The notes below the pieces were generated by a model that was not told the DNA's origin, made no database searches, and was given only the letters and a program-made list of their open reading frames with translations. A DNA stretch of 64,000 nt from Paraphoma chrysanthemicola (lineage: Eukaryota; Ascomycota; Dothideomycetes; Pleosporales; Phaeosphaeriaceae), in contig JAGMWG010000005.1 in assembly GCA_020744225.1 (NCBI GenBank), positions 1,178,001 through 1,242,000 of the forward strand, read 5' to 3'. Of this stretch, positions 1-12,259 are shown piece after piece. A program made the position numbers and the translations under genes. Numbering within the stretch: the first letter of the stretch is position 1; every line of letters begins with the position of its first letter.

Positions 1-1401
1 CTGCCTGATTGAAGCATGCAAGCCTTAGCCATGGATAGGTGCATTTTCTTCGTCCATCTTGCATCAAGTCTTTCAGCTTGTGAATCTACCCTATCGCCCA
101 ATACAATTGTGATCTAGACCCTCGTGAGTCTGGACGTCGAAGGACTCGTCACTCGCTTTGATACAACGCATGTGATTAGTTTGCGTACACAAATAGTATC
201 GAGTGTCGAATGTTTGCTGCTGGTATAACGCGCGTTAAGGCGAATTGGCATGCTGCTGCTTGGAGGCTTCGCTTGCTTGAAAGGTGGCGTGAGATGATAA
301 TGATACGGACTGCCGAGGTCAGTCGATGCTGGGCCGTGCGGAAGCCCATTGAAGCTGGGTGAAGAGCAAGGTTGAGTGATAGTGTCATGTAGTGAGCAGG
401 TTGTGTGAATTTGGAGGCTGGTGCTCTGTGCCTTCCTCACATATTCACTAGAAGAATACGCTTGTGCCTAGCAAGTACATCATACCAGATCTGTGGTGAT
501 TGCGGCATACGCTGGCACAGTATGATAACATGTTCCTGACTGACTCTCGCTGTGTCGCTTTTGATGGGATTCAAGCGACCATCCGTTCCTGTTCAGCAAG
601 ATCACCCTCCATGCGAAGGAACTATATCGATTGATACGGCTACTGGGATCGATCGAGTGGTTTACAATTGCAACGCTCACGTTGGTATAAGCGTCAGGTG
701 CTTGCCGGCGGGCGTTGTCACAGTTCACGAGTGATGGTATCTGCTTATCTTTCTTGCAAAGATCAACCCAAATGCATTGCTCCCGATAGCAATGTACATC
801 CCCTCAACACGTCCAAGTGAAGGTCATCACGTCCCAGTCGGAGTCATGCCAAGTTTATATCAGCACCATCCCACGCTTTGTCGAAGTGATCATGCCCATC
901 GATCGTCGTGAAAGAAGTCGCACGTGGTGTCCGAGCGGCTCGCCCTAGCTTCAATTTCAGCCGCAAGTGTCGTCATCTGATACATCAATGCATGCGGAGC
1001 ACAGAGACTTATATGTAGTCTTGCCCTGTCTGTGAATTCTCCGGCTCTCTGGCGACGCCCTGTTCCGCTCAAATTCTGGAGGATGGCGCAAGACGCGGCA
1101 GGTCGAATCCGCAACATGACGCTGCAGCAGAAGCGCTGCACGTCGCCGGAAAAAGACTCGGCGTTGAGGCCCGCGAGATAGGCGGCCTCGAGCATGTTAT
1201 CCCACGATTTCGCGCCGCCTGCTGCAATCGTACGCACGAAACATAAAGCATCTGCTAACTCACCGTACTTGGGCCTACGTCACTATCGCAGCTATCGTCG
1301 TGCGCCGTAATCAAACACCGACCGCCCCGCCACAACCTTTCCCACCCAGCCCCTCCTTCCTGCAACACCACAACACGACAGTCGCAGCGCACACTGCCAA
1401 A
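1..1401. other. Left flank with no supportable gene
   Basis: No open frame here has both an ATG start and family resemblance. The best minus-strand frame (890-1237) opens on GTG, has GC-rich third positions and resembles no family I know. The right part should contain the promoter of the 6-phosphogluconolactonase gene, because a C-rich leader precedes its ATG. Confidence 0.5.
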
Positions 1402-2187
1402 ATGCCTAAGCCGCCGAATCTATACGCCTTCGAAGGCACCAGCCAGCTCGCTGCAAGTCTCCGCACCTTCGTCCTCGATGCGCAGCAAAGCTCCATCGAG
1501 CGCCACAATGTTTTTCGCGTGGCGGTCTCGGGCGGGTCTTTGCCAAAGATTCTTGGGCAGGCGCTCCTGCAACAGAATGGCGGCGGCAAAGTCCAATTTG
1601 ACAAGTGGGAAATCTACTACGCCGACGAGCGCGCCGTGCCGCTCGACCACGAAGACAGCAACCATCGGCTGGTGCAAGAGGAGCTGCTGAACAAGATTCC
1701 AGCCGAGCTGGGCAAGCCTCAGGTGTTCCCCATCGACGTCAAATACCTCGACGACATACAAGAGCTGGCGGACCAGTACGAGCAGACGCTTGTCAGCCGG
1801 TTTGCCGCCAAGGACAGCGTGCGCATTCCCATCTTCGACTTGATCCTGCTGGGCTGCGGCCCCGACGGCCACACCTGCAGCCTGTTCCCTGGCTCTCCTC
1901 TCCTCCGCGAAAACGAGGCCTGGATTCTACCCATCTCCGACTCGCCCAAGCCCCCACCGAAGCGCATCACACTCTCACTTCCCGTAGCGTCGCATGGACT
2001 CAAGATTGGCTTTGTGGCTACCGGTGCAGGCAAGAAAGACGTTCTCAAGCAGATATTCGACACGGAAGAGGGAAGGCAATTGCCCTGCGGTCTGATCAAC
2101 GAGAACGCGCAGGAACGTGTCAGCTGGTTTGTCGACACTGCCGCAGTCGAGGGCGTCTCGTTCCCATCTCGAAGGGGCAGCCTATGA
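1402..2187 (+). CDS. SOL3: 6-phosphogluconolactonase
   Basis: Hydrolyses 6-phospho-D-glucono-1,5-lactone to 6-phosphogluconate, the second step of the oxidative pentose phosphate pathway, normally in the cytosol. It is intronless and 261 residues long, the usual family length. Family motifs are visible: SGGSLP near residues 43-48, the DERAVP...SNHRL block near 77-92, and GCGPDGHTCSLFPG near 150-163, which contains the catalytic His region. I chose the ATG at 1402 (context CCAAAATG) because the family similarity begins just after it; the longer frame upstream is proline-rich leader. The symbol follows the yeast SOL family by similarity only. No neighbour is functionally linked. Confidence 0.93.
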   Translation: MPKPPNLYAFEGTSQLAASLRTFVLDAQQSSIERHNVFRVAVSGGSLPKILGQALLQQNGGGKVQFDKWEIYYADERAVPLDHEDSNHRLVQEELLNKIPAELGKPQVFPIDVKYLDDIQELADQYEQTLVSRFAAKDSVRIPIFDLILLGCGPDGHTCSLFPGSPLLRENEAWILPISDSPKPPPKRITLSLPVASHGLKIGFVATGAGKKDVLKQIFDTEEGRQLPCGLINENAQERVSWFVDTAAVEGVSFPSRRGSL

Positions 2188-2733
2188 GTTGTCGTTCACC
2201 AACTCGACAGATTGAAGACTTCATTCGTTGTCATGGATCCTCAAGGAGCTCTTAACGAGCTTTCTCTGTATTTTCTTTAGGCATATGATGGAGCGAGCGA
2301 AGTGCATATTTGGACACATATGGCAGCGGAAATGCATGTCCTACAAGGGATTTTGGGCCACTCGCTCCGACTTTAGACCATACCAATTACTCATCAATGA
2401 CAGCTTTCATGACTTCAAGCAATTTGTCGGAGTTACAGCGCTACCACGATTCTACCGTGACCGCAATTTTCTGCGAATCTGGGAGCGTTCTCTGACAAAA
2501 GTAAGTAGAAGGGAGGCAGCTCCAACGAGTGATCTGCAGGCTCACGTGATGGGTGATTATCGATAAGAAATGACAACAGCAGCTTCCACGGTTGTTGACA
2601 CCGCCGCTATACAGACCTGTCGCAACACAATCACCAAATATACTCTACCTATACTGGGACTTGTCTGGTAAACACTTGTCAGTTGCGAGACTCGTAGCAT
2701 CCGTCGCCGCGCACTCGAAAGATCAGCTCACAC
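2188..2733. other. Intergenic region
   Basis: This 546-bp gap separates two plus-strand genes. It should hold the 3' end of the lactonase transcript and the promoter of the next gene. Open frames here start on non-ATG codons and have no coding character. Confidence 0.5.
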
Positions 2734-4296
2734 ATGGAGGAGTCTATGCAACCCAAGGGCAAGGCTTCCGGCGCACCTGGTCTGGAGTCAAAGTTGAGAC
2801 CTCCTCAGGGGCGAGCGTCATCCTACCACAGCGATGCAGACGGCACAAAAAGGCGTAGTCTGCTTCCTCAACCCGGTCATACACGACATACATCACAGCT
2901 TGCGGATGCTGCTCCACCCAGAGCAGGGACAATTCCGCAGCCGACAGCACCCTCTCGACCACGGCCAAAGTCCATGTACCAGACCGGAGACTCGTTCCTG
3001 CAAGCCCGTAAAGCTGAAGATAAACCAGCAAGTGCACGGTCGATACGGCCCCCTAACTCAATAAGCAAGCCACCGGAGCCGCAATTGGCCGGTTTAGATC
3101 GTACAAGATCTTTACGGAGACCAAACGTCTCTGCTCAGTCGAATCCGGCGTCAACATCTAGCGGTCATGGCCGGGCACAGTCGACTAGCAACGTGCCAAT
3201 AAGCAGGAGGGAGGGCGTTGCTGCCAAGCTTAACACCGAAAGACCGAAATCACTTCTTCCAGCGCTTGGCGGCAACGGGAAGCATAACGCTATTTCTACC
3301 GCAACAGAAAGTACTGCTCCACGAGCTTCAGCTAGGCTCGCAGGATTGAGCCGCACAGACAGCTCAAAGATAAGATCGGAAATTCCAAGTGGTGGTGCCC
3401 CTACTCGTCCGGTATCCAGGCCCGAAGATCCTATAGGACCGCAGTCGCGACGTCGAGAAACCGTGAGAGATGAGCAAACCAGGACCGCTAGGCCGGCATT
3501 TACGACACTACAGCAGCACTTCACACCACGGAAAACGGGCAAAGCCCCAACATCAACATTTCTGCATCCGGCTCCTGCTCCTAGTGTCAGTTCTCTACCA
3601 CCCGAGATTGTCAGCCTCCAATCGGAATTGCTCCAGCTTCACCTTCTACATCAGAGGTTAGCGGAGATCGATCAGCAATGGGAAGCCAGCGCGCAACGAA
3701 GTCTTCACAAGAAGTTCGAAGAAGTGGCAAGCCTTCATCAAGCTATGCTCGAACGTGAACGTGCGGGACAAGAACAGAAGAACATTCAAGCACTTGTGCA
3801 GTGGACCGACGGCGCGTCATCGTCAAAGCTGATTCAGTACGTTCAAGTGTTGTCAGGGCCCCTGCATGAGCTCCCAGGCTTGGTGGAACCGGGTGGACGG
3901 CTCCAACGGTTGATGGGCGTTTTCCAGGATTGGGTCTCACGGGTGGACAACACATGGGTCGCGCGATTGAACTTTGACAGCAATAATTCTGTTGAAGGCC
4001 TTGGAGACTCGTGGAGAGCTGAAAATGCGGCGCTGACGAGAAAGGTCATTTCCTTCTCTCGCGATCTTGACCAAATCAGTCCACCATCTTCTGAGTCTAG
4101 TATCGCCTGCATCGTGGATACGTGCAAAATCATGCTCAAGGGATTGGCGGATGAACTCGATGTCATGCAAGCAATCGAGGCGGAGGTAGCGGTCAGGGAG
4201 AAAGAGTGGGTTGCAGGCCGACTACAAGCCATCGCTGATCATGTCGATTCGCACCCGTCGGTCAACAACGGTGATACAGCGGCGTGGCGGACATAG
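2734..4296 (+). CDS. Uncharacterised protein, disordered N-half, helical C-half
   Basis: Single-exon gene for 520 residues, starting at ATG 2734 (context CACACATGG). Residues 1 to about 275 are basic and rich in Ser, Pro, Arg and Thr with no hydrophobic core, so probably disordered. From about residue 285 the protein becomes helical, beginning with heptad-like Leu spacing (LQSELLQLHLLHQRL), and continues as helix-rich sequence to the end. I recognise this as a type of fungal hypothetical protein but can assign no function. A disordered basic N-terminus plus a helical C-terminus resembles microtubule-binding augmin subunits such as HAUS8. That is only a shape resemblance. No signal peptide or membrane segment is seen. 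Confidence 0.8.
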   Translation: MEESMQPKGKASGAPGLESKLRPPQGRASSYHSDADGTKRRSLLPQPGHTRHTSQLADAAPPRAGTIPQPTAPSRPRPKSMYQTGDSFLQARKAEDKPASARSIRPPNSISKPPEPQLAGLDRTRSLRRPNVSAQSNPASTSSGHGRAQSTSNVPISRREGVAAKLNTERPKSLLPALGGNGKHNAISTATESTAPRASARLAGLSRTDSSKIRSEIPSGGAPTRPVSRPEDPIGPQSRRRETVRDEQTRTARPAFTTLQQHFTPRKTGKAPTSTFLHPAPAPSVSSLPPEIVSLQSELLQLHLLHQRLAEIDQQWEASAQRSLHKKFEEVASLHQAMLERERAGQEQKNIQALVQWTDGASSSKLIQYVQVLSGPLHELPGLVEPGGRLQRLMGVFQDWVSRVDNTWVARLNFDSNNSVEGLGDSWRAENAALTRKVISFSRDLDQISPPSSESSIACIVDTCKIMLKGLADELDVMQAIEAEVAVREKEWVAGRLQAIADHVDSHPSVNNGDTAAWRT

Positions 4297-5541
4297 AAGT
4301 CGTTGATAGGCGTTGTTTGGTCTCATGCAACCACATATGCATGCTGGAGATCTGATATGATCGCACGTAAGATCTTGGTATTCTAGAGCCACGAGGGTTG
4401 CAAGGACTATGATCGACATGATCGGAGCTGATGTGCCACCGCGTCAGTGGTATGCCAATCTGGGCGACTGTCCTTGCTTGATGCGCTGCTTGGAATAGTA
4501 CAAAACGGACCCTTACAAGCGCCTGCAATCGTACGTGAGTCACTTGTTTGATCATGCAGGTGGTGCTGTAGCTAGTCTGCGGAATGCGTACGCCCGTTCT
4601 GGTGCTATAAGTGCTCCATAAAGCAGCGCGAAGTGCGCCAGTCCGCTGCTCCCGAGAACGTGCCGCTGCATCCATCCGCGCCGCCTCGTCCCATGTCAAT
4701 CGACCAGCATTCTCCCTAGGAAGCCAAGAGCCATGCAGCGTGGTTCAGACCAGCTTGGTGCAAGGTCCCCAAAGCTGACTAACGCACTAGTGCCATTCTG
4801 GCTGCGTGTCCTATTACCAAGCCTCATCAGCAAACTTACTCATCACCTGTGCGCCGTCCACAAGGTGTTTTGTGGCTTGTTGCGCATCTCTCGTTTTGAA
4901 TTCTCCGCCAATTCTTGCCCGCGTTATTTGTATCGCTATGTTGAGCGTCCGCACATATCCATCGTTGGCGTTGTGTCTCAAGCCGTGCAGAGAGGCGCAT
5001 TCCCGTGACTGATCCGTTCACTCACGATCCAATAATTGCGCCTTCACTTGGCTATTTCCGCCCTGGGGCCGCGTTCATTATCAGCCTCCGAATCTTATAC
5101 TGTCTCCAAGAAGTCTCGTCGCGGCAGTGGCGCTGACCGATCGCGGTGGATGCTCCGGCGTGGTTCGTGTGCATGGACTGTTGACAGCACTGGCGTTGAT
5201 TGACCCTGCCCTCTACTTTGTCTTGCACTCAGCAAATTCGACAGGGGCCAAACGGTGCCATCTTGTCATCCGACGCCTGTTGAACTTCCGGCTACCGTGC
5301 CGCCTGTGTCGGATACGTTCAGCTGGGAAGAAATCCATCAAGCCTGCCAAGACTGGACACGGCACTTGTCCGCTCTCTTAACACCACATCGGCCGGCCTT
5401 AGTAATCCCGCAACAACAGTATAGCTCTAGAGTATTTCGAAAAATAGGTCAAATAATGCTAGTGTCGTCCCATTGACGCTTCAGTGAGACGCATGGCGCA
5501 AAGACAAGGCTGTACCCGTTTTCTGAGGGCCGATCCCACCG
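4297..5541. other. Intergenic region
   Basis: About 1.2 kb with no supportable gene. A minus-strand frame at 4262-4699 overlaps the end of the previous gene and opens on TTG. I see no repeat or RNA signature. Confidence 0.5.
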
Positions 5542-7603
5542 ATGGAGTCCTGGAAAGGCAGGAAACGCCCATGGGAGGAAGACAACCCAATATACCTGCA
5601 GTTCAAACGCCGGGATTCGACGACTACTGCTCCAACTGCCAACACTTCTCGGCAACCTTCCCCGCTCCCGCCACGAGCCGGATACTATTCTCGTGACAGC
5701 CGATTGCTGAACCAGCGAAGACTTCCACCACTCTATCAACCGCCCTGCACCACAACAGCAGTACCAGCTACGACCGGGCAAGATCAGGCTGCCAGCCAAG
5801 CGCATCAATCGTACACAATAGCAGAGCACCCTAGACCCAGGTCTCAATCCCTCTTCAACGTGTTTGAGCATGCTCATTGGCAAGATCACGGACATTACAC
5901 AGGTATGCATTCATTATCCTTGGCTTTTGTGAGTGTACTAGCGCAAAACCGAAGCGCGATTGGCGAGCAGGTTCAGTGCGCGACACCCTTTGCCCTTTCC
6001 GTGGCCTAATGGTTGACAGCTCCCTTCTCTCCTATCACACTTGGAGCTGAACCGATTACAGAACGCCCAATAGTCCATCATCGGACTCCAGATTTGGATA
6101 CATCTCCCCCACTCCTTGGTGCCGAAGCGCACCGGCCCCGTTTCGGCACTGGCCCGGCGCCTCATGCAGCAGGGGCGTTGATTTGCTGTCCATCCAATTG
6201 CCAGGGCCAAGAGTGCTTGATCGCCCGCACTTTAACGCGCAACCTTGCCGCAGAACTTACGTTGCTTCAGAGCAGAGTATCGACCATTACACACTCAGAC
6301 TATCACGCATCCGAAGAGGTAGGTCGCCCCTTGTATTGTACAATTTCAGTCACTGGTGACAACGTCATCGCCCACTTTTTCCAATGCTTACAGTGCTGAA
6401 TTGATTATCTAGCCTTCTCATTTCGACGCCTTGAACACTAAAGACGCACTGCAACGGGCATATGACCTCGTGCTATGGAGTAACATTCACCTCCAGCAAT
6501 ATATCGACCGTCAGCTATCGCCCAACCCAGACCGGCAGCCTGGTGTGGACGACTCGCCCAGTATGCGAAGAAGTCAGCACCATCTCGAAGAACGTGAGGA
6601 GCAGTCACCTCCAGCACGACAGTATCCAAATGTGCACCAAGGATTTTCCGGATTCGCACATCCTACTCTGATGTCAGAAGATGCAAGAAGGCTTCCTTAT
6701 CAAAGTGAGATGAGCTCTCTCGGGAACTCACCACACCACACATCGTCGGCTGGATCCGCCTTTATGCCGCCCCAGTCGCCGATGCAGGCGCCTCAGCCCA
6801 TGCGCTCAGCTATCCTTCCATCTCCCTCTTCGCTCAACTTCCCGAACGCGCCGACTCTTCCCTCAATATCCCCGCCATCAGCCTCTGTGCAGACATCAGC
6901 TCAGAGCGCCCATTTGCAGGACCTGCAACACCAGATCAGCGTCAAAACGCTTGCTTTCCAAACGCTACAGCGTGAATATGATAGCCTGCTGCAAAAGCTC
7001 GAACGCCAAAGAAGCAAGTGCGCAACCCTCGAGAGAAAATTTGAGGTCAGCGACGTCGAGATCAATAGCTTGACGGATGAGAAGGAAAAGTTACAGATGC
7101 AATTGACGACCCTCGAAACCCAAGTTGAGGAACTACAACAAAGCCGGGATGAAGCAAGACGTCAATTAGTCGCAAATGGTGCCCAGTATATGCGCATCAT
7201 GGAGATGGCAAATCGTCTGCAAGCACAAGGCGCTGAGGACAAGAAGAGGTGGGAAGCAGAGAGAGTCGAGTTAGAGCAAAGGATTCGCACGCTCGAGGAA
7301 GCTATGGTCACTGGTACGGAGAACACCCCATCGGAGACAGGAAATCGCTCAAGCGCCAGCCCTGTCCATCCATCTACGACTCTTACGCATAATCCAGCTG
7401 CCTCAAGTGCCTCGCAGTTGGAGACTATTAGTGTTCTTCGGGTAGAGGTGGGCCGACTTCGTTCCCGCACACAGACTCTCGAAACGGCTTTGCAAACGAT
7501 GCGGCGCGAGAGCATTTCCATTCAGGCTGCTGCACGAGAGTTGGTTGAGTCTGGTGGCAGAATAGAAACCGTCGCCGAAGGCGCAGTCGGCACAAGTGGC
7601 TGA
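5542..7603 (+). CDS. Uncharacterised coiled-coil protein (three exons)
   Basis: Exons 5542-5902, 6020-6318 and 6413-7603 join in frame to give 616 residues. Intron 1 (GTATGC to GACAG, branch CCTAAT) and intron 2 (GTAGGT to CTAG) have normal fungal signals. The N-terminus is basic and Pro-rich. Exon 2 carries a small Cys cluster (CCPSNC, then CL), which could bind metal. Exon 3 has a Ser/Pro/Gln-rich stretch, then a clear coiled coil from roughly residue 380 to 510 with many Leu, Glu and Gln heptads, and a second short coil near the C-terminus. There is no catalytic domain I recognise. A scaffold or regulatory role is possible but only a guess from the coiled coil. Confidence 0.8.
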
Positions 7604-10600
7604 ACAACACTTTGATTCGTGGCGACTGCAGACATCGTTGGACTTGACAAGCGGTCCTTGTGCGTATAATTCTATTCGGAAAAATCCCAGGCCGAGGGTC
7701 TGCTACCACCATCACGGTCCCGTTTCATAGAGGTCAACATCTGACTCTCTTGTAGCTTCCCAGCTATCACCGAGATTCATTGCCATCTTCACAACGCGGG
7801 GCGAGCAAGCCTCATGGCAGCTTTCCTCTTCAAAGTCCAGGCGAGCATGAATGAACAAGACCTCAAGGATGAGTCAGCTCCATGTCTACAATGCGGCAGT
7901 CAAGATGACGATATCGCCTTCGCAATCGACTGGACAGCCACCCAATTTGCACCAGTGGCACACATACGAGCCCCATATCATCACCCGGAAAGCCGTGAGC
8001 CGCCCCAAATAACAGAGCAAAGATGACGCCAAATCATTTTGGTCTGGACGTTGCACGAGAGATATCTTGAAAAGGGCGACCTCTCATCATCACAGCCGCA
8101 CGTACCACCTGATCCAGCGGCAATTTCCCGACGCGCAACATGTTTCGTAAGTATACGAAAGTATCGCGAGACTTTTGATTACTCATACGCGAATCATCAT
8201 GCGCTATGACCTGATTCGTCATCGCTCTCGATCTGGCACTGGCACTTCCCTAGTCAAACCAGTCATCACCTATACTACAGACTGAACACGGCGCGAGGTT
8301 GCCGAGCGGCCGGGTCAGCAGCAACTCTTTCATCATTAAGCTTTCCGGCGATTCTTCACTCGGTGCTTCTTTCGGCCAAACCCTCTGATCTGGGTAGCAT
8401 ATAAATCTTGTTTGTGATACCATTTCCTAATTATACAATATATAGAGTATTCGCGACCAATAGCACAACGACCCAAACCACTTGGCATTGCCTGCTGAGC
8501 TCGTATTGCCGCTGCCGCTCACGATGGACCCCTATCATTGATCAAAAAGCTCTGGATGCTGATGCGGGATTTCGAACACCATCACCCCGTGCTCGTCGCA
8601 TAGCTGCTTCCAGTCTTCAGATCGACGTTTGTCGCTAAACATTGCTCTGAAGGGTAGCACTAGAGTAGCAAAGAGCGACTACGTCCCGCGTTACATGCAC
8701 GACACGAGGCACGTTCGCGCGGCAAGTGTACATGAGACTAACGTGCCGCTCCAGTCAATCGCAAGCTAGGTGCGGAGTATGCGCACTTGGCGTGTGTCAA
8801 TGGGAAGCGGCGCAGTTAAGCGCATACTGGCGCTCAGTCCAGGCTACTGTCGCGATAGTGTACTCGGCGACGAGGATGAACCAGCGAGCTGGGTATACAG
8901 TCTCAGGGTATCGCTCACTAAGCTCCTACTCGCGTGTGTAGCCTAATCAACACCGGGGATGCTCGAGACAGGCATGAAGAGCTCACGTACGGGCAAGATG
9001 GCGACCACCGGCCAAAACAACGAGTTATACTTGAAGTGATCATTGCAAGCGAGGCTCGACGACACTTCCGTCGCTGAGCACGTCTGAGTGCATGTGACTC
9101 TTACCAGGCTGGATAGCCAGGGTGTCTCTTCTCCAACCACTCTTGCTTTACCACCTCCCCTTCCTGGGGCCATTTCATGAAGCCCAACACGCTCAGTAAG
9201 CAAGCAACAGGCCTCTTGGTCTCGGATCTTTGCGTGTATATGGCTCAGCTCCCCTAATGTTCTCTCTGCACAGCGAATCCCCCTGTACTGGCAGGGCCGC
9301 ATCGGTGTCCATGCTGCACACTTCGCATACGTGCAGCTATGCTTGACCTTACACACACCCAAAAAGACGCTATCTTGTCGCCAAGTGCGAGAAGAAGAAA
9401 ATTGCCCATCAGCAGTCAAGCCAAACGCGATGCTGATGCGGCGCCAGGAGTCTTTGCATGTGCGCCACAACGCAAGCCATTGATAATCTGTTGGCACTGG
9501 GCCCCTTGACGCCCGACAAGGGTCGACGCAATTCGTTTGACAATGAAAGATTGCACACCACTGCAGTACGTGGCTCGTCCTGCATTCTAAACTTGACCGC
9601 GACCGTCGACTCGCTTTCGCGTATGGTGTTACAATCGACGGATGGTGAATTGTGCATGACGTTTGGATCGGTCATACACATTACTGCTGTTCACGCCTCG
9701 TGGTAGAATTGTCATCTCGTACATGCTACATACAGCGTGAAGATGACCCAATAGAGTGCCTTCGTGGAGCACGGGTCGATGCCTGACACGGTCCCAAAGC
9801 TGAACAGGAAGACATCCTGTGAGACGAGCACCGGATACGATGGCCGAGTCTCATGGCAGTTCGCGATGCTGATCACTCAGCTCTCGTGCCAAGTGGTAGT
9901 GTCCGTGGAGGCGGGACCTTCAGGGGCGCGACCAATAGAGCGATACGAGTGGTGCTTCCGGCATTGCAATCGGCGATGTAAGTTATGATGAGAAGGGTCC
10001 CGACAGCAGGCAGTAACGAACTGGACTCGCGCTTTCCTGACAAGACTCACATTCATACCACTCAGCATTTCTGCCTCGCTTCGTACCAGGATCGTTTTAG
10101 TTCTGATAATACGCGTATTGTCACGATTCGAAGAACTTCCACTTGTACCCGTAAGTCTTACGTGAAGACTGCCATGGCGGTCTCCAGCCTTTCCACTTGC
10201 ACCGTGCTTCGTACAACTAGCAATCCAGATTGACGTGCAGCTTCACTCACAAGTTTTTCCAGACCCATACGAACCCACCACATGCAGTCATGCCGATGAA
10301 AGCCCGTCATCGAAGACTGCCTCGCACTGACACACCTCACTCTGCCTTGTCCAACGTAGCATCAACCCAACGCTCACCTGTCATCTCGGTCCTGTCTACC
10401 GCATGATCGGTGTCGCGAAACCACCCTCGCACTACGCTCGCGCTAGAACGGAGAATTAACTCTCGTCACCGCACGACCGGGACTGCCGGCTATCGAGACC
10501 CACAGTGGTCTCATGTCATAGACAAGCTCACGCGCGGCAAATCTAGTCAGCATTTCGGCCGCGGTGCCGGACTAGATGGGACGATGAACGGTAGGATGAA

Positions 10601-12259
10601 GGATCGTGTTGGAGATCCTCTTACTCGTTTGGGCAAGACTGACATACTATTTGGTGTAGGAGCTGGTCTGCTACTTCCCGACCTCACGAGCAGGATGAGA
10701 ACAGCTGAAGACACAAAACGAAGTGCCTACGAAGGCTGATGTCAGTTGCTGGGCATCGATAATACCCAGAGAGATCGCGGAAGTCAATTGGCATGGCTTG
10801 ACGAGTTCTAGATGTACGATAGCTCCTCGGAAGCGCGCCCTCGTACTGCGGGAGACAACGAAGGTCCCGCCTGACACTGTGCCACGTGTCCACGTCCCCG
10901 AACGCTCGAGGCAAATGCTGCTAGACACGCTTGGTCACACTGATACATCGTATAGCAGATTCTTCACAAAGAAGCCTTCGCTTCACAGACTCCAGCCATA
11001 CCTGACAACTGGTACTCACCAAATCGCGGACCATATCACGCCACACAACACATCCCACCACGACCAACACGAGACGAATCTTCTGCAGCCATTGATCAAT
11101 CTCCCGTCCAATACCGTCACACGTCAGTTGCTGAATCTACCACACTCCAACACGCCGAGCAATCCTCCCGCGCACTATTTCAGCCGCAACGGCTCTTCCC
11201 GCAACGATCGTACCACGTCATTCCACATCCTCACATCGCAAATCATCGGCAGCGCGCTCCGCTCCAATCGAGCGCTTTCCTTGACACGCTTGTTGCACAC
11301 AGTACATGCACGTCCGTCCACGATACGAGTTGTATTAGATGGCTCGTGACCTAAGGCTGGTTGCTGCTTCCATGGCTGCAGCGTGGCGACATTAGTTCAG
11401 AGCCCGACAAATACAAGCACAAGGTTGTGTGATACTGTTGGCTTGAGGCAAGACATGTCGAACTCAGCGCCGTTTGTTTTGAGACATGCCTTAAAGCAAA
11501 CAAAGGTAGGAGACGAGTGGTGCCTGCTGTGACAGCGAATGATACCGATGACACTTTAAATCGGTATGACTTACCTGTCGCTCAGACACATGGTCGATGA
11601 CAATGTGAGAGATGAATCGGCTTGAGTAAAGCGAGTAAGTGCCTGAGTGATGAGGAAGTAATATGTAGAAGTATGAGTATAGCATGTGCTTTGAGCAATG
11701 CTTAACGGCTTTATGGCGAATGAGGAAGGACGGTGGAAGTAAGTATCAGTAAGTAGAACCAATCTCACTATTAAAGTAATCCAAATCTGCAAACAGCTCC
11801 CAATGCCTAATCTAAGTGACTGGTGATCTCCTGTTCGCATTACACTGTACCGACCAACACCATGTACCGCAGAGCGTCAAGCGAGCTTAGTATTCCCGGC
11901 CAAATCCTCTCGCACGGTCCTCGGGGGAAGTGGAATGAGCAATACTTGATGGATGTTGTACAGTGCTGTCAACATGGAACGACCGTGAAGAACATTTGGT
12001 CTTGTCGACCTGCGTGGGTTTCGCGGGCTCCATGTGTATCGGAACGCATATTGGGAGAAAGCGAGGTCTTATTATCGCTACATATAGTGAAGTTTGTTCG
12101 TTACTTGACATATTAGATTCCTGAACGAAGAAACCAGTGATCTTTCGCTCTCAAAGAGATCCATTCATGGAGAATTGCTCAGTATCACCTCTGACAGATG
12201 TTACCCTTGCCCAAATACTTCATTTACATTCTCCTCCCTTCCGTCGGGCCACACATCTC
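7604..12259. other. 4.6-kb gene-free region
   Basis: I find no supportable protein-coding gene here. The longest frames, 8943-9497 (minus) and 10723-11349 (plus), open on GTG and read as low-information sequence rich in Ser, Thr, His and Arg. A tRNA-like D-arm string occurs near 8296, but no matching anticodon or T-arm follows, so I do not call a tRNA. There are no terminal inverted repeats or transposase fragments. Confidence 0.45.

Noticed and set aside
890..1237. 115-codon minus-strand frame upstream of the lactonase
   Set aside because: GC-rich third positions look coding-like, but it starts on GTG, lacks an upstream exon and matches no known family.
4262..4699. 145-codon minus-strand frame
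   Set aside because: TTG start, overlaps the 3' end of the plus-strand gene and reads as low-information Arg/Ser/Thr sequence.
8288..8345. tRNA-like string (GGTTGCCGAGCGGCC)
   Set aside because: Resembles a Ser/Leu tRNA D-arm, but no acceptor pairing, anticodon arm or T-arm follows at the right distance.
8943..9497. 184-codon minus-strand frame
   Set aside because: Opens on GTG with no early ATG; Cys and Trp are scattered as in random translation.
10723..11349. 208-codon plus-strand frame
   Set aside because: Opens on GTG, is dominated by Ser, Thr, His and Arg, and has no splice support or family motif.
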